This document shows positions 25,606-35,800 of a DNA stretch of 64,000 nt, piece by piece. The notes below the pieces were generated by a model. That model was not told the origin of the DNA, made no database searches, and saw only the letters and a list, made by a program, of their open reading frames with translations. The translations under genes were made by a program, and so were the position numbers. The stretch's first letter is position 1, and every line of letters starts with the position of its first letter. Source of the stretch: Streptomyces gilvus (GTDB lineage: Bacteria > Actinomycetota > Actinomycetes > Streptomycetales > Streptomycetaceae); the NCBI RefSeq assembly GCF_022513565.1, contig NZ_JAKWBE010000027.1, forward strand, positions 1 through 64,000. The letters run 5' to 3'.

Positions 25606-26868
25606 ATGCTGAAGACCGTCCGGGAACAGGCAACGGGTCTCACCGGGGATCAGCGCAACGCCTTCGTCGCCGCCTACCTGGGCTGGGCGATGGACGCCTT
25701 CGACTACTTCCTGGTGGTCCTCGTCTACAGCGAGATCGCCGACGACTTCGGCGTCTCCCTCACCGACATGGCGTTCCTGACCACCGCCACGCTGGTGATG
25801 CGGCCGGTCGGTGCCTTCCTCTTCGGCATGTGGGCCGACCGCCGGGGCCGCCGGCTGCCGCTCATGGTCGACGTCGTCTTCTACTCGATCGTCGGCTTCG
25901 CCTGCGCCTTCGCCCCCAACTACACCGTGCTGCTGGTGCTGCGCCTGCTGTACGGCATCGGCATGGGCGGCGAGTGGGGCCTGGGCGCGGCGCTCGCCAT
26001 GGAGAAGATCCCGGCCGAGCGGCGCGGCTTCTGGTCGGGGCTGCTGCAGAGCGGCTACTCCCTGGGCTATCTGCTCGCCGCCGTGGCCTTCCTCGGCATC
26101 GAACCCGCCTTCGGCTGGCGGGGATTGTTCGCCTTCAGCCTGGTCCCCGCCCTGGTCGCCCTCTGGGTGCGCACCCGGGTGGAGGAGAGCGAGGTGTGGG
26201 AGAAGAGCGTCGCCGTCAACCGCACCCCCGCCCACCAGGTCCTCCGGAACCCCGCGGTGCTGAAGCGCTTCGTGTACCTGGTCGCGCTGATGACCGCCTT
26301 CAACTGGATGTCGCACGGCACCCAGGACGTCTACCCGACCTTCGTGAAGAAGGGCCTCGGTCTGTCCGCGGACACCTCCATCGCCATCGCGATCGTCTAC
26401 AACGTCGGCGCCATGATCGGGGGCGCCCTCCTCGGCGCGCTGTCCGAGAAGCTGGGACGCCGCCGTACGATCATGATCGCGGCGACCGGGGGCCTGGTCG
26501 TCGTGCCCTTCTTCGTGCTGTCCACCACCGTCGGCTGGCTGATGCTCTCCTCCTTCCTGATGCAGGTCTGCGTCCAGGGGGCCTGGGGCGTCATCCCCGC
26601 GCATCTGACCGAGATGAGCCCCGACGCGATCCGCGGCTTCTACCCCGGCGTCACCTACCAGCTCGGCAACCTCATCGCCGCCCTCAACCTGCCGATCCAG
26701 GAGGCCGTCGCCGAACGGCACGGCTATCCGCCGGCGATGGCCTGGACCGTGGTCCCCGCGCTGGCCGCGGTGGTCGTGCTGAGCGCCGTCGGGAAGGAGG
26801 CCAAGGGCATCCGCTTCGGCACCACGGGCACCCGGGCCCCGAGCAGCGCGGCGGCCGACAGTGTGTAG
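25606..26868 (+). CDS. MFS transporter of the SHS (carboxylate/sialate:H+ symporter) type
   Basis: 420 residues, 12 predicted membrane helices. N-terminal block [27 protein letters not shown] is typical of SHS carriers (NanT, Jen1). MFS motif A is present ([14 protein letters not shown]), as is [25 protein letters not shown]. Likely substrates are small organic acids or sialic acid taken up with protons; which one is not decidable here. ATG 25606 follows GGGAAGGG; a longer frame from 25459 is not supported. Confidence 0.8.
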   Translation: MLKTVREQATGLTGDQRNAFVAAYLGWAMDAFDYFLVVLVYSEIADDFGVSLTDMAFLTTATLVMRPVGAFLFGMWADRRGRRLPLMVDVVFYSIVGFACAFAPNYTVLLVLRLLYGIGMGGEWGLGAALAMEKIPAERRGFWSGLLQSGYSLGYLLAAVAFLGIEPAFGWRGLFAFSLVPALVALWVRTRVEESEVWEKSVAVNRTPAHQVLRNPAVLKRFVYLVALMTAFNWMSHGTQDVYPTFVKKGLGLSADTSIAIAIVYNVGAMIGGALLGALSEKLGRRRTIMIAATGGLVVVPFFVLSTTVGWLMLSSFLMQVCVQGAWGVIPAHLTEMSPDAIRGFYPGVTYQLGNLIAALNLPIQEAVAERHGYPPAMAWTVVPALAAVVVLSAVGKEAKGIRFGTTGTRAPSSAAADSV

Positions 26869-26954
26869 CCGTCCGACGCCGTGGCTGTTTGAACCGGGCC
26901 GGTCGCTGCGGAGAGCATGACGGGGTCGGAAGACTCCGAGAGATTGGTTGGTCC

Positions 26955-27383
26955 ATGAGCGAAGGCTCTCTGCGCGCCGTCACCGTCGAGCGCACCGGCC
27001 CGGGCCGGTTCACCGCCACGAACTCCCACGGCGCCACGATCGACTTCGGTACCGGCGACGGCACGGACTTCACCCCCGTCGAGCTGCTGCTCGCCGCGCT
27101 CGGCGGCTGCACCGCGGTCGACGTGGACGTCGCGACCAGCCGGCACGTGGAGCCCGAGGCGTTCACCGTCACCGTGAGCGGCAACAAGGTCAGCGACGAG
27201 CTGGGCAACCGGATGACCGATCTCGAGGTCAGATTCTCGGTCACCTTCCCCGACGGCGCCTCCGGCGACCGGGCCCGCGCGATCCTGCCCCGGGCGGTCG
27301 GCGTCTCCCACGACCGCCTGTGCACCGTCAGCCGCACCGTCGAGACCGGCACACCGGTCATGGCGGTGGTCGAGGACGCCTAG
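26955..27383 (+). CDS. OsmC family protein
   Basis: 142 residues. OsmC/Ohr fold: FTPVELLLAALGGCTAVDVDVATSR holds the first conserved Cys, and VGVSHDRLCTVSRTV the second. Both cysteines are present, so thiol-dependent hydroperoxide reduction is possible. It is 86 bp downstream of the MFS gene on the same strand. Its TAG overlaps the stop of the convergent VOC gene within CCTAGG. Confidence 0.85.
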   Translation: MSEGSLRAVTVERTGPGRFTATNSHGATIDFGTGDGTDFTPVELLLAALGGCTAVDVDVATSRHVEPEAFTVTVSGNKVSDELGNRMTDLEVRFSVTFPDGASGDRARAILPRAVGVSHDRLCTVSRTVETGTPVMAVVEDA

Positions 27384-27790
27384 GCGCGCCCCGGCCAGAC
27401 GGGGCCCTGGTCGGTCCAGACGACACCCTTGTTGCGGCAGAGGCAGAAGGGGTGGCCGATGGGGTCGGTGTAGACGCGGAAGCCGTAGCCGTCGGGGTCG
27501 ACGCAGTCCCGTTGCAGGGTCGCGCCCAGGGCCAGGACGCGGCGCTGTTCGGCCTCGACGTCGTCGACCTCGAAGTCGAGGTGGAACTGCTTGGGGTGTT
27601 CGCTGTCGGGCCACCGCGGGGCGCGGTAGTCATCCACCTGGATGAAGGCCAGTTCGATCCCGCCGAGTTGGATACCGGCCCAGTGCTCGTTGCTGTCCTC
27701 CTTGACCGGGAGCCCCACCACCTCGGAGTAGAAGGCCGCCAGCGTCATCGTGTCCGGGCAGTCGATGATGAAGTCGGTCAGTCGTAGCAT
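27380..27790 (-). CDS. VOC/glyoxalase-like protein
   Basis: 136 residues with two beta-alpha-beta-beta-beta modules: FIIDCPDTMTLAAFYSEVVGLP, then FHLDFEVDDVEAEQRRVLALGA and a C-terminal YTDPIGHPFCLCR. Potential metal ligands include the His in QFHLDF. Superfamily members include glyoxalases, antibiotic-binding proteins and dioxygenases; the role is not assignable. It overlaps the 3' end of the OsmC gene by four bases, with the two stop codons sharing the palindrome CTAG. Confidence 0.8.
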   Translation of the reverse strand: MLRLTDFIIDCPDTMTLAAFYSEVVGLPVKEDSNEHWAGIQLGGIELAFIQVDDYRAPRWPDSEHPKQFHLDFEVDDVEAEQRRVLALGATLQRDCVDPDGYGFRVYTDPIGHPFCLCRNKGVVWTDQGPVWPGRA

Positions 27791-27956
27791 CCCGCGATCT
27801 TGTCACAGGATCGAACGAGCCGGGACTCCGGGACAGGGTCTTGGTCCGTCGGAAGGGCCCCGGCTCGCTGAGTGCCGGTGACAAGCGGGGCGTCGAGTGC
27901 TGCGTTGTTGTGAGCACTTCCGGATCGCGCGGGTGTCGCGGTCCTACCGTCCGGCT

Positions 27957-29681
27957 ATGAACACGAGTCGGAGAACAGGAAGGACATGGCGCGGCGCCGC
28001 ACTGGCCACGCTGCTGACCGCGGGCGCGCTCACCGCCGCGGCTCCGCAGGCCCAGGGGGACGGCGCGGCCCGGACCGAGACGGCCGTGGCGTCCACGCAC
28101 CCGGCCGACGGTGTCGTGGAGACCGTGGTGCGGGTGAGGGTGCCGCTGCCGCAGTCGTTCGGGGCCCGCCCGGAGGCCTGCGACTGGCTGTCGTATCTGC
28201 GCTACCGCTCCGCCGACGGGCCGAGCCGGTCGGCCGACGCGGACCGGATCCTGGTCGCCCAGCCGGGCATCCTGGAGGGCGCCGGAGCCTTCGACAGCGT
28301 CGCCCGCGACACCGTCGCCCGGGCCGCGGAAGAGGGCCGGCACATCGAGTTCTGGGCCCTGGACCGCCGCTCGAACTGTCTGGAGGACCGGACGGGCATC
28401 GCCTCCGGCGACGAGCACACGGCCGTCGACTACTACTACCGCGGCAAGCAGGTCGCCGGCCGCACCTTCGCCGGGTACGCCGGCAACGGGCAGCTGGGCT
28501 GGCTGGCGAAGCTCGGCATCCAGCAGACCGTGCGGGACGAGTACGACCTGCTCACCGCCGAGTTGCCCGACCAGGGGCTGCGGAAGCGCAAGGTGCTGTG
28601 CGGCGGGCACTCCCTGGGCGGGGTGATCACCGGCTACTTCGCGGCCGCCGACTTCGACGGCGATCCGGCGACCACGGCGGACGCCGGACAGAACCAGTGC
28701 GCCGGGTACTTCGCCCTCGACACCACGATCTCCACGTCCCTCGCCGACCTCAGCGGCAGCGTGCCGGGCGACACCAACCTGCCCGACGTCGGCATCGGTT
28801 ACACCGCCGTGCAGGCCGGACTCGACAGCGGAGTGCTGCCCCGCTCGCTGTCCGCGCCCGTGCTCCTCAACCCCGAGACCATGACCCTGCTCGGCATCGC
28901 CGGGCTGGGCGCCGTCAAGGCCCCGGACGCCGAGGCGGACCTGCCCTCCTATCTGCCGTCCAACGTCAACATCGAGGCCACCAACCGCTTCCTGTTCTCC
29001 AAGGACACCGCCACCTTCCTCACCGGCTCACCCGCCGTGAAGGACTTCAGGCTCACCAACGACGCCGTGCTCGGCGCGCTGATGGACGACAACTCCGTAC
29101 CGCTGGCGTTCCTGCAGAGCAGCGTCGGCTTCTTCGACGGCGGGCCGATCACGGACAAGAACTTCCCGGCGGCCAACGGCAGTTCGGCGCAGCCCCAGCT
29201 GTTCGGCGTCGAGTACAAGGCCATTCCCGCCGAGCCGCACGGACCGCTGTACACCTGGCGCGACTACGACCGTGTCGGCGCCGCCGACGACCCCGGATAC
29301 CGTTCCGCCGACGGCACCCCCTTCACCAACGCCTCCAAGGAGGTCACCGACATCCGGGAGCTGGCCCGCAGCCTGGCCGAGCAGCCGCTGGACTTCACCG
29401 AGCAGTACTTCCCCACCAAGCTGGTCACCGACATCGAGCTCGCCGACTCCCCGCAGATCAAGCAACTCGTCGTGCACCCCGACGGGTTGAAGGCGCACCC
29501 CACGCTCACCGTCCTCGCCGGCGACGGGCTCCTCGCGGGCCGCATCCCGACAGACCTGCACCCGGTGGTCGCCCCCGGCTACCAGCACCTCGACGTGCTG
29601 ACCGCGGCGCCCGTGCAGAACGACGGCAGGCCCGAGGTGGTGTCCACCAGCCTCGTCGGCTTCGCCGCGGACCCCCGGTAA
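27957..29681 (+). CDS. secreted alpha/beta hydrolase
   Basis: 574 residues. Signal peptide: TSRRTGRTWRGAALATLL, then Ala-rich to about residue 30; twin Arg residues make Tat export possible. The nucleophile elbow is clear at VLCGGHSLGGVITGYFAA (Ser near residue 222). Late in the sequence, VVAPGYQHLDVLTAAP supplies a candidate catalytic His. It is longer than ordinary lipases. I see no Shine-Dalgarno; TACCGT at 27945-27950 ends six bases before the ATG, suggesting a leaderless mRNA. Substrate unknown: an ester or a lipid is likely. Confidence 0.75.
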   Translation: MNTSRRTGRTWRGAALATLLTAGALTAAAPQAQGDGAARTETAVASTHPADGVVETVVRVRVPLPQSFGARPEACDWLSYLRYRSADGPSRSADADRILVAQPGILEGAGAFDSVARDTVARAAEEGRHIEFWALDRRSNCLEDRTGIASGDEHTAVDYYYRGKQVAGRTFAGYAGNGQLGWLAKLGIQQTVRDEYDLLTAELPDQGLRKRKVLCGGHSLGGVITGYFAAADFDGDPATTADAGQNQCAGYFALDTTISTSLADLSGSVPGDTNLPDVGIGYTAVQAGLDSGVLPRSLSAPVLLNPETMTLLGIAGLGAVKAPDAEADLPSYLPSNVNIEATNRFLFSKDTATFLTGSPAVKDFRLTNDAVLGALMDDNSVPLAFLQSSVGFFDGGPITDKNFPAANGSSAQPQLFGVEYKAIPAEPHGPLYTWRDYDRVGAADDPGYRSADGTPFTNASKEVTDIRELARSLAEQPLDFTEQYFPTKLVTDIELADSPQIKQLVVHPDGLKAHPTLTVLAGDGLLAGRIPTDLHPVVAPGYQHLDVLTAAPVQNDGRPEVVSTSLVGFAADPR

Positions 29682-29694
29682 AGATCCCCCACAC

Positions 29695-29732
29695 CCGATC
29701 GGCCCGGGAGGACAACCTCCCGGGCCGATCGG
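29695..29732. terminator. strong bidirectional terminator hairpin
   Basis: A perfect 17-bp stem (29695-29711 with 29716-29732, ends CCGATCGG) closed by the loop ACAA. It lies between the convergent hydrolase and cutinase stops and probably terminates both. Confidence 0.85.
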
Positions 29733-29749
29733 CGCTTGGACGCGCTCGC

Positions 29750-30391
29750 TCAGACCTTGCCCGCGGCGAACGTCGCCGCCGCGTCCGCGTCGGCGGTGTA
29801 GCCGAGGTGGGCCAGGACGTCGCCGCCGCCGTTCTCACAGATGGGGTCGCCCGTGGCGCAGAAGTCGTCGGTGCGGCTCTGGTAGGTGCCGGTGACGCTC
29901 TTGCCGAGGGCCCGGATCGGGTTGCCGAACAGCAGCACCGCCGCGACGCGCGGTTCTACCGCCGCGGGGAGGGTCGCCACGATGGGGCTGCCGACCACCG
30001 CTCCGGCGCTGCTGATGCCGATCGAGTTGTCGACGACGTTCGCGCCCTGCGAATAGCCGACGAGAACGAAACGCTGATTCGGGCAGGCGGCGGCCTGCGC
30101 GTTGACGTGGTTCACCAGATCGGCGTTTCCCTGGGCGGCCGATGTCGGGGAAAGATCGGCCGGGTAATTCACCGCATAGCTGGAGAGGCTTTTGCCCGTG
30201 AGTTTCTTCTGCAGCGCGGAGTACACCGGGTCGCCGACGATCAGGCCGAGCGTGCCCGGTTCGAAGGTGCCGCGAGCCGCCACGACGTCGATGTCCGAGC
30301 AGGTGGCGGCCGAAGCCGCGGGCTGCGAGAGAGTGGCCAGTCCGGCCCCGCCGGCCAAGGAGAGCGCGGCGAGGCACAAGCGAATACGCAT
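29750..30391 (-). CDS. secreted cutinase-family esterase
   Basis: 213 residues. Signal peptide to about residue 28 (QPAASAATCSD). Cutinase fold: CSDIDVVAARGTFEPG, nucleophile elbow VLVGYSQGANVVD, then FCATGDPICENGGG (Asp) and DVLAHLGYT (His). Paired Cys residues are present as in the family. Cutinases cleave polyesters and lipids; in mycobacteria one member (Rv3802c) sits in the mycolate condensation locus. This gene is 96 bp downstream of the PucR regulator and near the PKS/FAAL operon, so a lipid-processing role is an attractive inference. Confidence 0.85.
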   Translation of the reverse strand: MRIRLCLAALSLAGGAGLATLSQPAASAATCSDIDVVAARGTFEPGTLGLIVGDPVYSALQKKLTGKSLSSYAVNYPADLSPTSAAQGNADLVNHVNAQAAACPNQRFVLVGYSQGANVVDNSIGISSAGAVVGSPIVATLPAAVEPRVAAVLLFGNPIRALGKSVTGTYQSRTDDFCATGDPICENGGGDVLAHLGYTADADAAATFAAGKV

Positions 30392-30486
30392 GGGGATCCT
30401 TTGCGGGTCGGGCGCGTGCGGCGCCTGGGGAAAAGGACGATCCCGAAGGTATTCGCGTTTTCTGACGAGGTGTTATGGACGGTGAT

Positions 30487-31746
30487 TCAGGAATGAGCGC
30501 TGTTTTTGTTCTGAGGTGAGTCCACCGCGGAAAGCCGGGAGCTCGTGGCCGCCGAACGCAGGGCGACGATCAGATTCAGGCGGGTGTCGGGGTCGTGCAG
30601 GGAATCCCCGAAGAGCTTCTCCAACTGGCGCAGACGGTAGCGGACCGTCTGGGGATGGACATAGAGGCGGGCGGCCACGTCCGGGACGTTGCTGCCGCTG
30701 AGGAGCCAGGCCAGCAGGGTCTCCGCGAGACGCGGGCGCTGCCCCTCGGACGCGGCCTGCAGCGGGGCCAGGGCCTGCGCCTCCAACTGGGCGAGCAGCG
30801 GTTCGTCGGCGTGCAGCAGCAGCGTCGAGAGATGGTCGGCGCAGCGCACCACGCCCTGCCGGGGCAGGACCCCGCGGCCCATCAGCCCCAACGCCCGGGT
30901 CGCCCAGCGCAGCGACTGCGCGGCCTCGGTCACCGCGACCGTCGGCCCGACCGCCGCCGGGCGCCCGCGCAGGCCCAGCACGAAGGACCGGCCGCCGAAC
31001 CGGCCGGCCCCCTCGGGGTCGGGCACGAGCACCCGCGGTGGCCGGGCCTCCATGTCCACCAGCGCCCCCGGCATGGCCGGCGGCTGATCCGCGGGGTACG
31101 GCTCCGCCGTGGCCGCCAGCGCCACCACCGCGACCCGCGCGGGCACCCGCCAGCGCGCCCCGTGCGCCAGGTCCTGCACGGCCTCCGGGGCCACCGGCCC
31201 CTCGCCCAGCAGCAGATCCAGCAGCCGCCTGCGCCGCCGCTCCAGCTCGTCCGTGCTGCGCAACTGCGCCTCGGAGTACCCGGCGGCCGCCGCCTCGGCG
31301 ACCTCGTGCACGGTACGGAACGCCAGCTCGCCCAGCCCTGCCACCACTGTCGAGTCCAGCCCCAGTTCCTCCGCCGTACGCCCCATCAGCCGCCAGGCGT
31401 GCAGACCGCCGACCCGTAACGCGGACTGCAGCGCGTCCAGGCTGCGGCGCTCCAGCGCCTCCCCGCGGCCGAGTTCGTAGTACGTCGCCGCGATCGCCGC
31501 TCCCTGTCCGCACGGGTCGGCGATGTGGTCGACGAAGAGGGTCAGGGCCTGCACGACCCCGGCCCGGAGATTCTCCCGGTAGGTGCCGTCGGCGGGACGC
31601 GCGTACTCGGGGACCTGTCTGCGGACCTCCTCCTCCACCTCGTCGGCGACCCGCTCCAGCTGGGCGCGCAGCAACTCGGCCAGTTCGGGCGGAACCTGGG
31701 CGGTGGCGGGGTCGGTGGGAACGCCGCGGGGTGTGGGGACGGCCAC
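30487..31746 (-). CDS. PucR/CdaR-type transcriptional regulator
   Basis: 419 residues. The N-terminal sensor half (about 1-170) contains ADPCGQGAAIAATYYELGRGEALERRSLDALQSALRVGG. The C-terminal HTH of the PucR family (HTH_30) is clear: LAETLLAWLLSGSNVPDVAARLYVHPQTVRYRLRQLEKLFG. GTG 31746 lies ten bases after AAAGGAG. It stands behind two terminator hairpins that separate it from the Ag85-like gene, and upstream of the cutinase gene. It is the obvious local regulator for the lipid locus or the cutinase (inference). Confidence 0.85.
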   Translation of the reverse strand: MAVPTPRGVPTDPATAQVPPELAELLRAQLERVADEVEEEVRRQVPEYARPADGTYRENLRAGVVQALTLFVDHIADPCGQGAAIAATYYELGRGEALERRSLDALQSALRVGGLHAWRLMGRTAEELGLDSTVVAGLGELAFRTVHEVAEAAAAGYSEAQLRSTDELERRRRRLLDLLLGEGPVAPEAVQDLAHGARWRVPARVAVVALAATAEPYPADQPPAMPGALVDMEARPPRVLVPDPEGAGRFGGRSFVLGLRGRPAAVGPTVAVTEAAQSLRWATRALGLMGRGVLPRQGVVRCADHLSTLLLHADEPLLAQLEAQALAPLQAASEGQRPRLAETLLAWLLSGSNVPDVAARLYVHPQTVRYRLRQLEKLFGDSLHDPDTRLNLIVALRSAATSSRLSAVDSPQNKNSAHS

Positions 31747-31778
31747 GACGGACACTCCTTTCACCCGGAGACGGCTCA

Positions 31779-31831
31779 CCCACGGGCCGTTGCCCGTGGG
31801 ACGAGAGGGACGCCCGTTGGACGGGCGTCCC
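31779..31831 (-). terminator. two tandem hairpins ending the accD-FAAL-PKS-Ag85 operon
   Basis: GGGACGCCCG/CGGGCGTCCC (31807-31816 with 31822-31831) and CCCACGGG/CCCGTGGG (31779-31786 with 31793-31800) are both perfect stems. They lie just after the stop of the Ag85-like gene (31866), so the PKS operon probably ends here and pucR is transcribed separately or by read-through. Confidence 0.7.
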
Positions 31832-31865
31832 CTGCGCTCCGTTCCGTGCCCCGGCTGCGCCGACA

Positions 31866-32813
31866 TCACTCCGGAAGTCCCAGCGCACCGGCGAGCATCG
31901 GCCACGAGGCGGCGAACTCCGCCTTCCAGTAGGCCCAGCTGTGCCCTCCTCCCGCGTAGTAGTGCGTGGTGACCGGAATGCCCAGCAGGGCGAGGGTGTC
32001 GGTGAACAGGTGCGCCGAGGGCCACAGCAGACTCTCCAGCGCCTGGGGCAGCCAGTCGCCCACGCCCCCACCCGCGACACCGCTGCCCTGCGACACGTAC
32101 AGCGGTGTGCCGCGCAGCCCGGTGGCACGGGCGCGCGGGTTGAAGTCGCGCCAGACCAGCGCGTCGAGGACCGGATTGCCCCACAGCGAGCCCGGCGTCA
32201 GGTTCTCGCGGGCCACGATCGCGTCCACCAGGGGCGGCACGCCGAGTGCCGTGGGGTCCAGGATGCCGCTGTAGGAGGAGGCCGCCTTGAACGCGCCGGG
32301 ATGCCGGGCCGCGTGCGCCATGGCCCCGTAACCCCCGGTGGAGACCCCCGCGACGGCCCGCACGCCGGACGCCCGGTAGTCGCGGGCCAGCATGGCCGGA
32401 ACCTCCTGCACCTGGAAGGTCTCGTAGTCGGGACCGCCGCGCCAGACGCTCGGGATGCCGGTGGGGCCCGCGTCCGGCATGGCCACGATCAGCTCACGGC
32501 CCTCGGTGAACGCCACGATGTCCGTCTCCCGCGTCCAGGAGGTGTAGTCGTCGTGGGCGCCGTGCAGGAGGTACAGGACGGGGTAGGTCCGTGCGGTCTG
32601 GGTGGCGAAGTCCGACGGCAGGATCAGCCGGACCGGCGCGCTGCGGCCGAGCGCGGCGGAGGACACGGACACGTCGAAGGTGCGCGGCCCCACCTGGGTC
32701 GCGGCCCGGGCGCGTCCGGTGGTGGCCGTGACGCCGAACAGGGCGGCCAGTCCCGTGACGGCCGCGGCCCTGGTGACGGCACGTCGGGACAATCCGGCGG
32801 GGTGGTGCGGCAT
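31866..32813 (-). CDS. antigen-85-like secreted esterase/acyltransferase
   Basis: 315 residues. Tat-type signal (SRRAVTRAAAVTGLAALFG), then an esterase-D/Ag85 fold: YLLHGAHDDYTSW, YETFQVQEVPAMLARDY, nucleophile elbow AVAGVSTGGYGAMA (Ser), and a C-terminal GGGHSWAYWKAEF. The HDDY-x-x-W and HSW-x-YW blocks closely resemble mycolyltransferases FbpA-C (HSWPYW). Ag85 enzymes transfer mycolates to trehalose and arabinogalactan outside the cell. It starts nine bases after the PKS stop, so it is in the same operon. An extracellular acyl-transfer or esterase role on the PKS product is inferred. Confidence 0.8.
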   Translation of the reverse strand: MPHHPAGLSRRAVTRAAAVTGLAALFGVTATTGRARAATQVGPRTFDVSVSSAALGRSAPVRLILPSDFATQTARTYPVLYLLHGAHDDYTSWTRETDIVAFTEGRELIVAMPDAGPTGIPSVWRGGPDYETFQVQEVPAMLARDYRASGVRAVAGVSTGGYGAMAHAARHPGAFKAASSYSGILDPTALGVPPLVDAIVARENLTPGSLWGNPVLDALVWRDFNPRARATGLRGTPLYVSQGSGVAGGGVGDWLPQALESLLWPSAHLFTDTLALLGIPVTTHYYAGGGHSWAYWKAEFAASWPMLAGALGLPE

Positions 32814-32822
32814 GGCGGCTCC

Positions 32823-35800
32823 TCAGTCCGGTTGGGCGGGTCTCGCGAGGACCTGCCGCAGATGTGCGGCGATCTCGTCGACGTGCGGCGGGTCGAGCAG
32901 CGACAGATGGTGGCCCGGGACCTCGACCACCGTCAGGTCCGGGCACACCGCGTCCCAGCCGAGGGCGGCGTCGTCCCGTTCGTAGGCGGGGTCGCGCACG
33001 GTGTGCGGGGCGGGTTCGGTGGCCCGGTACAGCACCACCGGCCCGTCGTGGGGACCGGGGTCGTGGGCCTCGCCGACCCTCAGGTCCAGATAGGAGGCAC
33101 GCTGGTGCTCCAGCGCGGCGGCCGGCACATCGGCGGCCTCCCGGAGCGCCCGGAGCACCGTGTCGATGCGCTCGCGGTCATCCTCCACCGCCACCAACTC
33201 GTCGTATGACAGCGTGAGTTGCACGCCGTAGGTGTCGGCGATGTGCCGGGCGAACCCGGTGAGGTGGGCGCGGATGCGGTCGGCCGGGCCGATACCGGGC
33301 CGGCGGAGCGGCCGTACGGAGTCGATGAGCGCGACCAGCTCCACCTCCCGCCCGTCGGCGGTGAGTTGGCGTGCCGTCTCCTGCGCGAGGAAGCCGCCGA
33401 AGGACCAACCGGCCAGCGCACAGGGTCCGTTGGGATACCGGGCGTTGATCGTCTCGGCGTAACGGCGGGCCTTCTCCCGGACGGTGGGGGCGTCCTCGAT
33501 CCGCTCCAGCATGTGTACCGGGCGGTTGTCCCCGAGCCGTTCGGCGAGTGCCCGGTAGACGCCGGTGGGGGCGCCGGCCGCGGGGAACAGGAACAGGGGG
33601 GAACCGCCCGGCACGGATCGCTGGAGACGGTCGGCCACGTCCGCGACCGTGACGGCTCCCAGCAGGTCACGCAGCGGGAGTTCCGCCCGGAACTCCCGTT
33701 CCAGGGCGGTGCGGATCCGGACGGCCATGAGGGAGTCCAGGCCCAGGTCGGCGAGGGCCGTGGCCGGTGTGACGCGGGCTGCCGGATGGCCGGTGACGGC
33801 GGCGACATGCCGGCACAGTCGCGCGGCGACGGAGGAGGCCTCGTCCCCCGTGGGCGCGGCGGGCTCGGCCCATCGGCCGCTCGCCGGTGCCGTGGCGGCT
33901 GTCCGGCCGTCCGTCCACCAGTACCGCGCATGCCGCCAGCGCGGCGCGGGCAGGTCGATGACCCGGCCGGGCGGCGGGGGCAGGGGCAGGCCCGCGGCGT
34001 ACAGCGCGCCCAACTCCCGCAGGAACGCGGCGGATCCGTCCGCGTCGCGTCGCAGGGTGCCGACGGCGAGGGCGTCGGGCACGTTGTCCGTGACGGACCG
34101 CGCCAGCACCGGGTGCGGCGCGATCTCGACGAACATGCCGTGGCCGTCGGCCGCGGCAGCCGCGAGCGCCCGGTCCAGACGCACCGGCCGCCGCAGGTTG
34201 GCGGCCCAGTGCGCCGCGTCGAAGGCGCAGTCGCCGCGCGGGTCGTCGAGGACGGTGGAGTACACCGGGATGCGGGGAGGCCGGCCACGGACGTCGGACA
34301 GGGCCTCGCACAGCTCCGGCAGCAGTGGGTCGACCTGGGGTGAGTGCCCGGCGCCGACCACCCGCATGGACCGGGCGGCCCGGCCCTGCTTCTCCAGCCG
34401 CTCCACCAGATGGGCGACGGCGGGTTCCTCGCCGGTGACCACCTTCTGCCGGGGCGAGGAGTGGACGGCGACCTGTACGCCCGGGAAGTCCCTCTCCAGC
34501 AGGACGAGTTCGTCGTCGTCCAGGTCGACGACGGCCATCGCGCCGCCCTGCAGCCCGCTGAGCAGCCGCGCTCGTACGGCGATCACCCGGGCCGCGTCCG
34601 GCACGTCCAGCGCGCCCGCGCAGACGGCGGCGGCCACCTCGCCCATGGAGTGGCCGATGACCGCGACCGGCTCCACCCCGTGGGAGCGCCACAGCTCGGC
34701 GAGGGTCAACTGGATCCCGAACAGGGCCGGTTGGGCGACCTTTAGGCGGTCGAGACCGTCCCCGGAGAGCAACTGCTCGCGCAGGGAGAACCCGAACTCG
34801 CCGGCCGACTGCGCGTCGAGCTTCTCGACGGCCGCCGCGAAGGCCGGTTCCTCGTCCAGCAGCCGGCGCCCCATACCGGCCCACTGGCTGCCGTACCCGG
34901 AGAACACCCAGACCGGACCTCGTCCGACGCGATCGCGGTCACCGGTGACCAGCCGCTCATGCCCCTGCCCCTGCGCCAAGGCGTCGAGCGCGTCCGCCAG
35001 TTCGTCCAGGCCGTGCGCGGCGACGGCGGCGCGCACCGGACCGCGCCCCGCCCGTCCCGCGAGGGTACGCGCCACATCGGCCGGGCGCGCTGTGCTGCCC
35101 TGGGGTGAACGGAGCCACGCGGCGAGCCGGCCCGCCGTGTCGCGGACCCGCTCGGTGTCGACGTCGGACAACAGGTGCAGATGCGCGGCGGGCTCCTGGG
35201 CCGGGAGGGAGTCGACCGGCCACTCCTCCAGCACCGCGTGGGCGTTGGTGCCCCCGAAGCCGAAACCCGAGACCCCTGCCGTCGCGGTGCCGCCGTAGTG
35301 GGGCCACGGCTCGGGCTCGGTCACCACGCGCAGCCGGGGGTCCGTGAGCGCGCTGCCGTCGGAGCAGTGCAGCGAGGGCGGGATGCTGTCGTGGTGCAGG
35401 GCGAGGACCGTCTTCACCACGCCCGCGATGCCCGCCGCGGACTCCAGATGACCGAGGTTGCCCTTGACCGAGCCGAGCAGCAACGGCTGGTCGGGATCCC
35501 GGCCCGCGCCCAGTACCGCGCCCAGCGCCCCGGCCTCGATCGGGTCGCCGAGCGGGGTGCCGGTGCCGTGCGCCTCCACGTAGTCGATCCGGGCCGGGGC
35601 CAGATCGGCTCGCCCGTAGGCCGTCGCCAACAGGGCTTGCTGGGCCGCCGGGTTGGGAGCCAGCAGCCCGTTGGAGCGGCCGTCGGAGTTCACGGCCGTG
35701 GCCCGGACGACGGCCAGGACGCGGTCGCCGTCCCGTTCGGCGTCGGACAGCCGCTTCAGGAGGAGGGCCGCGCAGCCCTCGCCCCGTCCGATGCCGTCGG

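Noticed and set aside
27986-30496. An 836-codon + frame spanning the secreted hydrolase and cutinase
   Set aside because: It is Arg/Pro-rich shadow sequence of real genes in other frames and crosses a strong terminator.
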